NCBI GenBank assembly: GCA_020137815.1
Contig: CM035350.1
Span: forward strand, 911,011 to 975,010
Direction of reading: 5' to 3'
DNA length: 64,000 nucleotides
Source of the DNA: Hormiphora californensis
Taxonomy: Eukaryota > Ctenophora > Tentaculata > Cydippida > Pleurobrachiidae
Below, one piece after another: positions 40,731 through 57,574 of the stretch (position 1 is the stretch's first letter; each line of letters starts with the position of its first letter). The notes under the pieces were generated by a model. The model did not search any database and was not told the DNA's origin. It saw only the letters and a program-made list of their open reading frames with translations. A program made the position numbers and the translations under genes.

Positions 40731-41600
40731 ACTGGGTGTGGTTTGACTCCTCATCAAGACTCCTTCCCCGCAAATCACATCTCAATTCTCAGCTCAGGCA
40801 CATCTTCCCCATGCAATCGCGGAGTTATACAGTATACTGTAAAAATATGGGATCAGCACCTGGGGAGGGGAGGGGTGAGTTAGAAGTGAGGCCGTGGGTT
40901 TACACAGGGAGATCAGCAAAACCATAAACCAAATGGCTAATTTTTGCAAGTAACTCTAACTTTCTCATGTAGTAAAAACAAATAACTAACTCAAACAGAC
41001 TCACTACTCTTAACCTACCATTTTTTTAAAGTTATCGGTCATCAGAACTCTTGTTTACTCTGTCTAACTGGGTGTGTTTTGATTCCTCATCAAGGCACCC
41101 TAACCGCAAATCACATCTCAATTCTCAGCTCAGGCACATCTTCCCCATGCAATCGCGGAGTTATACAGTATACTGTAAAAATATGGGATCAGCACCTGGG
41201 GAGGGGAGGGGTGAGTTAGAAGTGAGGCCGTGAGTTTACACAGGGAGATCAGCAAAACCATAAACCAAATGGCTAATTTTTGCAAGTAACTCTAACTTTC
41301 TCATGTAGTAAAAACAAATAACTAACTCAAACAGACTCACTACTCTTAACCTACCATTTTTTTAAAGTTATCGGTCATCAGAACTCTTGTTTACTCTGTC
41401 TAACTGGGTGTGTTTTGATTCCTCACCCTAACCGCAAATGACATCTCAGCTCAGGCACATCTTCCCCATGCAATCGCGGAGATCTGGGGAGAGGAGAGGT
41501 GAGTTAGAACAGCCGTGGGTTTCCACTTAATAGGGAGATCAGCAAAACTATAAATCAAATTGCTTATTGTTGCAAGTAACTCTTACCTCCTCATGTAAGC
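40731..41600. repeat. tandem repeat of about 335 bp, three copies
   Basis: Copies start at about 40731, 41069 and 41403, each with aactgggtgtg, cacatcttccccatgcaatc, ggagatcagcaaaac and caagtaactct in the same order. The first two are nearly identical over more than 300 bp; the third is shortened and diverged. ORFs at 40700-40927 and 41051-41233 repeat the same text and are probably chance. Confidence 0.85.
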
Positions 41601-42425
41601 AGTAAATCAGAAATCAGTGAGATGAAACGGCAATTGTAGTTGTGAGATCCCTTTCAGAAAATCGTTATCAGTCACAGTTCACACACCGAGGAGTAACATT
41701 ATCATTGCTAAATTATACACGTTAATCAGCATCTGTAGCCAAAGTGAGGGGAGTGAAAGTGGGAGAAACGGGAGAGCTAGAGTTAACAAATTATAATGGA
41801 GGATCCACGAGATGGGAATTTCTGCACTGTATGTTGTGTTAACTGTGTAATTTATTTGAACTTGATACTAACGATATTCAAGCAAATTAATCCGATTTAG
41901 GAACACACTAAACAGATCAGAGTGTATCGGGATGGCTCACACCCACTTAAGATTCGCGATTGTACACACTGGGACACAGTGTGAGAGAAAATGCGCAAAG
42001 TTATTTCACAGAGATTCCCAGAACGCGCGATGGAAAGCTGAAACTCTTAAAAATGGTGTGCGCGGACTTTCATTTGCGCGTGCAATTTCGGGGCTCAAAA
42101 CCTGTCCGCGTGGGTCCACTGTGCCGCGCGGCCCCTCGATCCGATCTGGGCGGCGATAATTTCTTATTTTACCGCAGGTTACGTTCAAAAGCGTCGCGTT
42201 GTTTAGTGCGCGCGGCGACATGTCGCAATGCGACTGAAAAAAAAGATTTCTGTTTGTTGTTCGAATTTTAAACCCCTGCTTTCGAAAAAAAAACCCTCTG
42301 ACCTCTGTTTTCGAACATGAAAAAGCGCCATAACACTATCCACAGCCCACATGGTACTGAGAACTTCGATCTTTAGTGGTAGGATTGAGTTTTAAATACT
42401 TTTTCGAGCTGAAACATATCTTTTC

Positions 42426-44350
42426 GGCCCATAAATTATGGGTAAGCGGTAAAGGTTGACCCGTCTCCTGAGAATTATATTTTTATTTGGCCATAACTCA
42501 GCCATTTCTTGACCAATTTGCAAAATATTGGGCTCGTTGGAAAGAGGACATTGAGCTCTTTCATATGAGCCCAATAAAATGAAAATTGGCGCAAATTGCG
42601 CGGCTTTGCGCGGCGCAATGGCGCAAAATGCGCGTTTTCGCCACTACGCCGCGCAATATGCGCCAATTTTCATTTTATTGAGCTCATTTTAAAGATCTTA
42701 ATGTCTTCTTTCCAATGAGCCCAAGATTTTGCAAATTGGTCAAGAAATGGCTGAGTTATGGCCAAAACAGTTTTAAATTCTCAGGAGACGGGTCAACCTT
42801 TACCGCTTACCTAAATTATGATAGCGGGGGACGAGCTGTACCTCCGAAACGGTGATAGTTGTGCAAAAACAAACTACGGGAACATGCTGGAACAATTCCT
42901 GGACGGCTTTTTGCAAATTATGAAATTTTTATTCAAAAGTTCATTTTTCATTCATGAACTTTCTACACGTTCATTAATGAATTAAGAACTCTAATTTACC
43001 GAGAGTGAGGAATTTTGTTTGGGTTGAATTTATCTTTCCAATGAGCACCATAAAAATCAAATTGAAGCACCAGGTCACATGGCAGTTGAGAAAATGCACA
43101 TGCATGATTTTGGCTCTTCCTGCGACTTTCAATCGGCTGTATCACGGCTACCATTTGTTCAATCTTTTTAAAAATTTGGGTGAACATCGGATAATCAAAG
43201 ATCTTTCCTCACAAGAAAAATCAAGGTCAAAACTCAAAGTTCATTTTCAAGTGTTGGTAGTTCATTCCACTCATTCAGGAACCAACATCCCTAAAGTGAT
43301 GAAAAGTGATGGGTTTTATTTGGCCCATACCCTGCAACGATAGAGAGCTGTAAAAATACTTTTCCAGGCTAGTTAGTGGGTGTCCATGTGACATGATGAT
43401 ATCTGACACCTTTTCTGAGCCATAATTGAGGGATTTTCTCAAATGCAAGCATGTGATTTGAGTTTTTGCGATTGGTATCGTGCAGCAATGTTGAGAGATC
43501 TCATAGCACCTCAAAAATGATGATTAGTTCAATAAAATGAGTTGATTTATGATAGAAAATGATCGTTTAGTTCATTTTGACGTCTGTTTTTATCTTTTCT
43601 ATCATAAATCAACTCATTTCATTGAACTAATCATCATTTTTGAGGTGCTATGAGATCTCTTACCCATTGTTGCACGATACCAATCGCAAAAACTCAAATC
43701 ACATGCTTGCATTTGAGAAAATCCCTCAATTATGGCTCAGAAAAGGTGTCAGATATCATCATGATCACATGGACACCCACTAACTAGCCTGGAAAAGTAT
43801 TTTTACAGCTCTCTATCATTGCAGGGTATGGGCCAAATAAAACCCATCACTTTTCATCACTTTAGGGATGTTGGTTCCTGAATGAGTGGAATGAACTACC
43901 AACACTTGAAAATGAACTTTGAGTTTTGACCTTGATTTTTCTTGTGAGGAAAGATCTTTGATTATCCGATGTTCACCCAAATTTTTAAAAAGATTGAACA
44001 AATGGTAGCCGTGATACAGCCGATTGAAAGTCGCAGGAAGAGCCAAAATCATGCATGTGCATTTTCTCAACTGCCATGTGACCTGGTGCTTCAATTTGAT
44101 TTTTATGGTGCTCATTGGAAAGATAAATTCAACCCAAACAAAATTCCTCACTCTCGGTAAATTAGAGTTCTTTGTTCATTAATGAACGTGTAGAAAGTTC
44201 ATGAATGAAAAATGAACTTTTGAATAAAAATTTCATAATTTGCAAAAAGCCGTCCAGGAATTGTTCCAGCATGTTCCCGTAGTTTGTTTTTGCACAACTA
44301 TCACCGTTTCGGAGGTACAGCTCATCCCCCGCTATCATAATTTATGGGCC
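42426..44350. mobile_element. foldback element with mariner-like ends, carrying a nested insert
   Basis: Outer ends GGCCCATAAATTATG and CATAATTTATGGGCC bound two long complementary arms centred near 43565. The right end extends as gggccaccttgtata, a mariner-type terminus. The left terminus is less well preserved. The same ORF of about 111 codons (MRNFVWVEFIFPM start) lies in both arms on opposite strands (43005-43343 plus and 43816-44151 minus), simply because the arms are mirror copies. The left arm is interrupted at 42441-42811. Confidence 0.85.
42441..42811. mobile_element. 371-bp long-TIR MITE with 9-bp target duplication (Mutator-like)
   Basis: The ends ggtaagcggtaaaggttgac and gtcaacctttaccgcttacc are exact complements, and pairing extends most of the way to the centre near 42620. 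The 9-bp direct repeat TAAATTATG lies on both sides (42432-42440 and 42812-42820). The uninterrupted target sequence is preserved in the opposite arm of the host foldback element. A 9-bp duplication and long terminal inverted repeats are typical of Mutator-like elements. Confidence 0.88.
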
Positions 44351-44866
44351 ACCTTGTATAGTGTGAGAGCGGGAAGAGTCACTTAAATGACTCTAATATA
44401 AATGTTGAAGTTCATTTTCATTTCATTTTGCATGTTTTGTTAGTTCATTAGTATTACCTTGTTTTCTATAACCCCTGGTTCCTCTTTTTTTGCAGCTAAT
44501 GCAGAATGCTACTTACTACTAGTGTTGTTTAAACCGCTTTAGGAAACGGTTTCCTTGAAACCGTTGATGTGAACTGTATAGTTTCACCTCTCAACATTGC
44601 ATCACTTTTATTGGTGTATGGTGTAAGAGCGGGACGAAGTTATATCTTATTTGTTTGACTTTGTGATAAATTGTGCGTAAACTTAAACTTAAACATAAAC
44701 ATAAAATGTCTCCACTTTCCCAAAAAGTGACATAAATCTGCTAATGCCATCATAATGCTATTTAAAAGTATTACAAGAATTGTATTTTTGTCAGTACAGC
44801 AGTTTCATCGTCATTCGTCATTATGATTCCTTGTTAATCTTGTAACCTACTAGGCAGGATGGCTAG
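44351..44866. other. upstream region of the receptor kinase gene
   Basis: About 500 bp of AT-rich, non-coding sequence lie between the foldback element and the receptor start. A near-palindrome cggtttccttgaaaccg occurs at about 44548-44564. A three-codon upstream ORF (ATG GCT AGA TGA) overlaps the receptor ATG at 44867. Confidence 0.4.
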
Positions 44867-49836
<4,970 letters not shown>

Positions 49837-50035
49837 TACTACTGTGGGATTATTATCCTTTACTATTCAATACTGTGTGGGAGACAACAAGTCCGGAACT
49901 GCGCTGGAGCGATGTCAGGAGACATAGACAATGATTTATACAAACCCAACTTTTTATTGTTTTTGTGCTTTTTAACCAACCCCGTATCCCCATAAACACG
50001 GTACACCCCGTACTGATTGAAAGACTATATCATTT

Positions 50036-50068
<33 letters not shown>

Positions 50069-50555
50069 TGTGTGATACTAGTGGAGAGAGTGTGTGTTTT
50101 CCTTTAACCCTCTTCTGTCATGTATTTATTGTTTTACATTTCCTGAGCCATATCAAATTTCGTGTCTGATTGGGACCACATCCTCCCTGATTAATTGACC
50201 CCCTGTGTGGCACGGAAATTGGAAAACCTGCAGCAGCTGTCCTCTCTGCAGCAGACCCGAGACTGCAGTAAAGCGCGCGAATCCTTGTGTTATGCAAAGT
50301 GGGGAATTGTGAGCGCTCCCACCTCCGTTTATCACGTGGTACCGGTCACGTGACTGTTTATTTGGTGATTTAGGGGGTACCAAGGTCCAAACACGGTCTT
50401 TTACAGCTATAATACATCCAGGGCAATTATACATCAATGTTCCAGTACATAAAATCAAACATATATCTCTCTGCACACGCTATGTACAAAACTTCATCCC
50501 GCAGTCTCTCTCTCTCCAGTATCATGTTCTAGTATCTCTCATATTGTCCCGGTAT

Positions 50556-50803
50556 TTAGAAGTTATCTGTCACATAGATGATCTTGTGCTTCTCCACCGT
50601 TTCGATATCCTTCTCCAATTGTCGCATCTCAGCCTCCATCCGCTCTTTCCTGAAGAGGGAAAGTGGAATAATGACATTGTTCATCATATCGGCATCCGAA
50701 CTCATTTCATCTCATATTTACACATCTGACAGCTGACTGGGCAAGTACAGGGAAATAGACATCCTCGATAATTAAACCAGACAACAACATATGTACGAAC
50801 ACG

Positions 50804-50850
<47 letters not shown>

Positions 50851-53800
50851 TTAGAGAGACTGTACAACTGATGGCAGGGGTTATTGACAGGTGGTGTGTA
50901 AAGATTCCTGCTAAGGGGGGGGGGGTGACACGTAACACTTTGTAACATGTGCAGAAAACTTTTTGTGCACGTTACATGTTACAAAGTGTTACAAAGTGTT
51001 ACAAAGTGTTACAAAATGTTACAAAGTGTTACAAAATGTTACAAAGTGTTACAAAATGTTACAAAATGGGCATTTTTTGCAACATTTTGCAACATTTTGC
51101 AACATTTTGTAACACTTTGTAACACTTTGTAACACTTTGTAACGCTTGTAACACTTTGTAACATGTGCAGAAAATATTTTGTGCACGTTACATGTTACAA
51201 AGTGTTACAAAGTGTTACGTGTCACCCCCCCCCCCTGCTAACTGAGCAGCTCAACAGTTTCCACACAATTCACAGTCTCCCTTAGCAAGTAGGCGAGTGC
51301 TGCAGAGAACATGTTCTTATAAAATCAACAACAAGTTAAGGGTACGCTAACCAAAAATTTTTTTCGAGTGCAGGGAAATCTCTCACCGCAGGGTTGTAGG
51401 CCATGCCAAGGAGACCTCAAATATGCAATTTTAGCCCTCAAGTCGAATTCATATTTTTGCTACAGCCGTTTTAAAATCGTCTTGAAAATTTCTGAAAAGA
51501 CGTTTTTGATGCCCTAAAAATACATTTTCAGGGCTAGAAGCTTAAAATTTTGGGGATTTGAAGGGGATAGGAAGGTTTATCGAAACAAAAATTTTTATTG
51601 AAATCGGTGATGATTTTCGGTCGTGAGATTGATTTAATTTTTTCCCTCTTAAAGGCCCTATTTAGCAAAGTTCCGAAAATTTGTGAAGGCTGTAAATTGG
51701 TGAAAAGTTGCGTCTAACGATTATCTAAGTGGCCACAAATTTTTGGCGTGTCCTTATTTGAGACAAGTTGTACAGAGCTTTTTTTGTGAAAGCCGTTTTT
51801 TTAGAAATAAAGAAATAGCCTGTATCTCAAAAACGACTGATTTTAGAGACCTGATACCAAGCTTAAACGATTCAGAAGGTCCAATTTTGGGGGGGTCTTC
51901 TGAGAGACATTTTTCTCCTACTTCAACGGTTTTCGCTGTAATTGCGAAAAACAAATCCTTTGAAGAGGGCAAAAGAGGAGTTCCGACAGCCTGCTTCGTG
52001 CTGCTTTTCCACCTTCTTGCTAAATCCTTTTTCGCAATTACAGCAAAAACCGTTGAAGTAGGAGAAAAATGTCTCTCAGAAGACCCCCCCAAAATTGGAC
52101 CTTCTGAATCGTTTAAGCTTGGTCTCAGGTCTCTAAAATCAGTCGTTTTTGAGATACAGGCTATTTCTTGATTTCTAAAAAAACGGCTTTCACAAAAAAA
52201 GCTCTGTACAACTTGTCTCAAATAAGGACACGCCAAAAATTTGTGGCCACTTAGATAATCGTTAGACGCAACTTTTCACCAATTTACAGCCTTCACAAAT
52301 TTTCGGAACTTTGCTAAATAGGGCCTTTAAGAGGGAAAAAATTAAATCAATCTCACGACCGAAAATCATCACCGATTTCAATAAAAATTTTTGTGTCGAT
52401 AAACCTTCCTATCCCCTTCAAATCCCCAAAATTTTAAGCTTCTAGCCCTGAAAATGTATTTTTAGGGCATCAAAAACGTCTTTTCAGAAATTTTCAAGAC
52501 GATTTTAAAACGGCTGTAGCAAAAATATGAAAAAAAAATTTGGTTAGCGTACCCTTAAGGGTACGCTAACCAAATTTTTTTTTTTCGAGTGCAGGGAAAT
52601 CTCTCACCGTAGGGTTGTAGGCCATGCCAAGGAGACCTCAAATATGCAATTTGAGCTCTCAAGTCGAATTCATATTTTTGCTACAGCTGCTTGAAAAATG
52701 AACTGAAAATAAGTTTTTGGCATCTCAAAAAATTTTTTTTAAAGATAGGAGCATGAAAATTTGGGGATTTGAAGAGGACATGAAGGTGAATAACCACAAA
52801 TTTTTTTTTGGCAATCCGAGCTGATTTCCGGTCCTGAGATGGATTTCTTTTTTTCCACTTTAACGCCCTATTTGGCAAAGTTCCGAAAACATGTGAAAGC
52901 TGTAAATTGGTGAAAAGTTGCGTCTAACGATTATCTAAGTGGCCATAAATTTTGGGCGTGTCCTTATTTGAGATAAGCTGTACAGAGTTTTTTTTTGTGA
53001 AAGCCGTCATTTCAGAAATAAATAAATTCCCTGTATCTCAAAAACGGCTGATCGTAGAGACCTGAGACTATGCTTAAACGATTCAGAAGGTCCGATTTTG
53101 GGGGGGTCTTCTGAGAGACATTTTGCTCCTACTTCAACCGTTTTTGCTGTAATTGCGAAAAACAAATTCTATGAAAAGGGCAAAAGCTAAACTCCAATAT
53201 CCTGTAATTAGGGAATTTTAGCTAAGAAAGGACCGAAACTATGGAAAAATGTGTAACAAGCTAATTCCTTCACTATTTGGTCCATATGGGTCCCTATAAT
53301 CATCAAAAACAAAATCACAAAAAATCCACGATGGCGAAGATGGGTTTTTGTTTTTCGCAATTACAGCAAAAACGGTTGAAGTAGGAGCAAAATGTCTCTC
53401 AGAAGACCCCCCCCAAAATCGGACCTTCTGAATCGTTTAAGCATAGTCTCAGGTCTCTACGATCAGCCGTTTTTGAGATACAGGGAATTTATTTATTTCT
53501 GAAATGACGGCTTTCACAAAAAAAACTCTGTACAGCTTATCTCAAATAAGGACACGCCCAAAATTTATGGCCACTTAGATAATCGTTAGACGCAACTTTT
53601 CACCAATTTACAGCTTTCACATGTTTTCGGAACTTTGCCAAATAGGGGCGTTAAAGTGGAAAAAAAGAAATCCATCTCAGGACCGGAAATCAGCTCGGAT
53701 TGCCAAAAAAAAATTTGTGGTTATTCACCTTCATGTCCTCTTCAAATCCCCAAATTTTCATGCTCCTATCTTTAAAAAAAAATTTTTGAGATGCCAAAAA

Positions 53801-55085
53801 CTTATTTTCAGTTCATTTTTCAAGCAGCTGTAGCAAAAATATGAATTCGACTTGAGAGCTCAAATTGCATATTTGAGGTCTCCTTGGCATGGCCTACAAC
53901 CCTACGGTGAGAGATTTCCCTGCACTCGAAAAAAAATTTTTGGTTAGCGTACCCTTAAACAACACATTACCTGGCCTTCTTTGGTGCAGTATCGGTGACC
54001 ACGCTAAGTCCCTGATATTGGAGGTGGAGTTCTTCCCAGTTCTTTTTCAGTCCATCAAGGATATTCTGCCTCTCAGCAGCACTGATCTGGTTTAGGGCTC
54101 CTCTCTCCAATCTCTGCTGAATGTACTCGTCATACGACCTCTGATGCTCCTCCATCTGCTGCTTCCTCGTCTCCAGATATTTTGGCACCTTGCCATAATT
54201 GTCTTTCCTGACGAACTTGGGCACCAAACCGGAGTCCTGGGAAAGGGGAGTGGTTTACCGAAAATAGGCTGAGAAGATAACTGTACGTATCTGGGTGGTT
54301 AAGGTACACTACTACACAACGAGTTGTACCTACCTCGACATTGTTAGTTGTGCCTCCCGGAGTATCTACATATTTAGGCTGAGGTTTCTTAGCAACAGAC
54401 ATGATATTCTCCACGGCGTTAGTATTGATAAAATTCTTGTTAGATTTCAGGCCCATGACTGGTTTCTCATCGATCTTGGGGACAGGCGGCCTCTTTTGAT
54501 CAGCATTTGGTCTTACAAATTGTGTCCCTGAGAAAGAATGGTGTGAAATTGTAGTGTATGCCTGTAGAAGCTTGCTACACACGAACTGTCTGGCGGCGCC
54601 AGACCCCAATTTGATTCTCAACAGTGCGCTCAGATGGGTCGCGGCGCCAGACAGCACACGAACCGGTCTGTGTGTGCTGTTGCTGGGTTGCTATGGCAAA
54701 GGCCCGAGGGCGCGCGTTCTATCGCGCAATCTCCTCAACCTTGTCTCACAGAAACCCTTTCGCGCGTTCCATAACTTACTCTCTGGCAACACTGGCTCCT
54801 TGCCCCTCTTCTTGGCAAACGTCTGGGGGTCGTTGGGAGACACTTTGGCGGGACCCTGAAAGAATATTAAGTGAGTGTACTCGAAAGTTAAAAGAAAAAA
54901 GATGATTATTAGGAAATGAGTTCATCCACCCCTTTCCAGTTTCCACTCACCATTGTTTTTGATATGGATTTCTTCTGTTTCAGCTCATCTTTCACATTTT
55001 CATGAAACACTGACACATATCGATCATTCTTGGACTCCGGGTGGGCGACGGTAGGCAAAAGATTGTAGATGCTTTCTTCGACCAT
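50556..55085 (-). CDS. ENKUR: enkurin, axonemal protein
   Basis: Enkurin is an inner-junction protein of cilium and sperm-flagellum doublet microtubules, first described as a TRPC channel and calmodulin adaptor. Five exons, 54951-55085, 54780-54855, 54334-54527, 53971-54236 and 50556-50649, give 254 residues without a break; the human protein has 256. Matching segments are MVEESIYNLLP, MGLKSNKNFINTNAVENIM, VAKKPQPKYVD, DSGLVPKFVRK and the enkurin domain ERQNILDGLKKNWEELH. The end, EKHKIIYVTDNF, is split off in the last exon. The 3.3-kb last intron holds three palindromic elements. It lies 257 bp from a second cilium gene on the same strand. Confidence 0.96.
50917..51233. mobile_element. hairpin element built of a 10-bp repeat
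   Basis: The ends gggggggtgacacgtaacac and gtgttacgtgtcaccccccc are complementary. Between them the decamer gttacaaagt (variant gttacaaaat) repeats on one side and its complement on the other, pairing around gggcattttttgc near 51065. TGCTAA occurs directly outside both ends (50911-50916 and about 51236-51241), consistent with a 6-bp target duplication. Confidence 0.75.
51340..52554. mobile_element. TTAA-flanked foldback element, copy 1
   Basis: The ends GGGTACGCTAACCAAA and TTTGGTTAGCGTACCC bound mirror arms of about 600 bp meeting near 51990. TTAA lies at 51336-51339 and 52555-52558. TTAA target choice is characteristic of piggyBac-type elements, though the terminus is not the classical CCCT form. 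ORFs of 140-160 codons starting MACPYLRQVVQSF occur in both arms as mirror images; I do not regard them as genes. Confidence 0.85.
52559..53954. mobile_element. TTAA-flanked foldback element, copy 2
   Basis: It has the same terminal sequence as the adjacent copy (GGGTACGCTAACC) but diverged arms, meeting near 53260. TTAA lies at 52555-52558, shared with copy 1, and at 53955-53958. The shared junction reads accc-TTAA-gggt, so one element appears to have inserted at the flanking TTAA of the other. Confidence 0.85.
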
Positions 55086-55342
55086 TTTGCTGACACTATA
55101 AACAGAAAGGAGGGTGAGTTTTGAACATTAGACTCGCTAATATTAGACAAAATTAAAACCTTGGTAAAAACTTCTAAAATCATCTTACAACACAAGTTAC
55201 ACTTCAGTAAAGAATCGATAATTTCTTTTTACAAGTTCAGTCTCTGTACACATATTGGGATCTATACAAGTTCAGTCTCTGTACACATGTCGGGCTTGGT
55301 ACAGGGTGTGATTGAATTGAGGAGAGAATTAGGAATGATTGT

Positions 55343-56882
55343 TCAACTCTCAATGGCCAGGAGTTTATCCTGTAATTTCTGCTGATTGATAACATGTTCA
55401 TTTGTCTGTTCAACATGCACCATAGAACCATCCTGTGGTATTGGAGGGAGACTTGGTCCCGCATCCTCCTCATCCTTCCTCTTTACCAGACCATTCATCT
55501 CAGCAAAGAGAATCCTCAAAACCTTCTCCTTCTGTTCCCAGGTGAGGTCACTAATGTCCATTGATCCATCTACATGCTCAAACCTCTCTGCCTCCTCAAG
55601 GTCACTGTACACACTGTTAGTGCTGTGTGGTAACTTCCTGAATGTCCGTGTTTTAGGGAAGGGAGCCTTGCCTTGCTGGGCCTGTAACATGCGAGAGTGG
55701 TAGGCCGCCTCCGCATCTCTCCTGTATTGGGCCCTATTAGCTTGAATCTCTTCCTTTACTTGCGTGAGGGCGGCGAGAAAAAACTGTTCAGTTTCAGTTC
55801 TCTGATCCAGGACTCTCTTGCCCAGTCTCTTGATGTGTTTCAACTTCTTGCTCCTTCATTTGCAGAGCCTTCTGAAGGGTAGATACATCTTGTTGACTGT
55901 TGTAGCAGCTCTGCATCAGCACTGCCTAATTATCCTCTCCCTATCTTGCTCTGAAGTGTCCAGAACCTCGGCTAACTTTCTCTCTAGCGCCTCAATCCTC
56001 TCCTGTTTCTCTTTCAGCCCTTTCCTCTGACTCTTCACCTGTTGAACCTTCTCCTTAGTGATATTCTCGTTCATTTCCTGATTGGCGGTGAGATTCTCAA
56101 CTCTGTTCGTCAGATCAGCCAGGGTCTTCTTTAGCTCCTCACTCTCCTTCATAGTGCAGGGAGAGTGACTCTGTTAGTCTCACATTCTCCCTGTATATAT
56201 TCCGAGTTGTCTCGTCCAAGTTCTGAACAGCCTCGTTGTGAGCTCGCTCAGCAAGTTCTGCTATCTGCCGTGATGCTTCTGATTGCAGCCTCAACTTCTC
56301 TTCAAAGTATTTGTGTTCAATGCTATTGATTCCTTCCCGAGCCTGTTTCCGTTCTTGAAACAGCAAGTCTCTCATCTCGTCCAATTCATGCTGCATCTCG
56401 TTTTTCTTTCTCCTAAACTCCTTGATTTGCATCAGCTCATCCTGCATTAGCTGAGCTTCCTTCTTTTTCTCTGACAAGTTCTTTTCCAGTGTGTTGATTT
56501 GATATGTGAAATCCTCGATAAGAGCTTCCCTGTCCTTTCTAGATTCTTGTTTCAAGTTCTTCAATTGTCCCTGGAGCTGCTCGATCATTTGATCCTTTGT
56601 GAGATCCTCCTTCTTCAAATATGATATCACCTCAATTGTGTCCCGCTCTGTCGAGGACATCTGAGTCTGTAACAGGTCATTTTCAACCAACAATTTGCGA
56701 GCCTTGTCGCGGTATTCTGAACGGGACTTCTCAGTAGCATCAAGTTTACATTCAAGGATTTGGTTGCGTGTAACTCCTTCAAGATCCAGATCCCGTCCCT
56801 TGTTGGGCGACTTACTTTTCTGTGATTTACTCTTCGACTTTTTGTCACCCTTTTTCTTACCCTTCTTCCCCTTTTTCGCCAT
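55343..56882 (-). CDS. BBOF1: BBOF1-like coiled-coil basal-body protein, frame broken
   Basis: The family is suggested by a lysine-rich start (MAKKGKKGKKKGDKK), a long coiled coil, and a C-terminal part with EQFFLAALTQVKEEI, RTFRKLPHSTNSV and LTWEQKEKVLRILFAEMNG. These fit my recollection of basal body-orientation factor 1, which helps align basal bodies in multiciliated cells; the assignment is less certain than for enkurin. It looks intronless. Three breaks occur: +1 near 56140-56150 (removing one base restores LHMKESEELKKTLADL), -1 near 55915 and +1 near 55845. Between breaks the frames are open and heptad-like. Neighbour enkurin on the same strand supports a cilium role. Confidence 0.62.
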
Positions 56883-57301
56883 GACTTTCTGAAGTATTTA
56901 AAAATGTAAATGAGCAACTTAAAATTAAATTGTAAACTAAATGTCTTGTCGCATGAAGGTGGAGGAATTAAAACAGAACCAATTGAGGTCCGATAATGCC
57001 GCGAAAAAGCAATCTCAGCCAACACAAAATAAGAAATATATTTGCCTTGTGATAACAGAAATGAATGAAGAACAATGATGCAAAACTGTAAAGTGTAAAT
57101 TTTACCCGCCCATCCAACTGGATGAATCAGGACACAAGTATTACGTCTGAAAGAAGATATCGGATAGTTCAAAAGGTGCATTACGGCCTCCCGTGCAAGT
57201 TGCACCCACGAGAAGCTATCAGCTATCATACTCACAACAGTGTCAGATTTGTCTCTGAGTCACTTTTCTGGCAGTGAATTACGTATCTGGCGGTGCTATT
57301 A

Positions 57302-57560
57302 TTAGGGGAAACTCTAACTGAATGCCCGCACAGTAATGGCGTCCCATCACTGGTAAAAATCTAACTGATAATGGGAGTCATCACTCTGTGCGCGCCAGGA
57401 TTTGCCACAAATTTTGCCAAAAAAAGGCTTTTACGTAGCGCGTGATGACAAAGACACGAACATGTTCGCGCGTTCTTCCATCATTCCGTCCATTCAATTA
57501 GAGTTTTACCAGTGATGGGACGCCATTACTGCGCGGGCATTCTGTTAGAGTTTCCCCTAA
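57302..57560. mobile_element. 259-bp MITE with TA target duplication
   Basis: The ends TTAGGGGAAACTCTAACTGA and TGTTAGAGTTTCCCCTAA are complementary for about 60 bases, including the shared block gcgtcccatcactggt. TA flanks at 57300-57301 and 57561-57562. It has no coding capacity. Confidence 0.85.
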
Positions 57561-57574
57561 TACAAGGGTAACTA

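Noticed and set aside
43005..44160. Two nearly identical ORFs of about 111 codons on opposite strands
   Set aside because: They lie in mirror arms of a foldback element and are one chance ORF seen twice; no family resemblance.
51743..52236. ORFs of 142 and 160 codons starting MACPYLRQVV
   Set aside because: Mirror-image ORFs in the arms of a TTAA foldback element; no recognisable domain.
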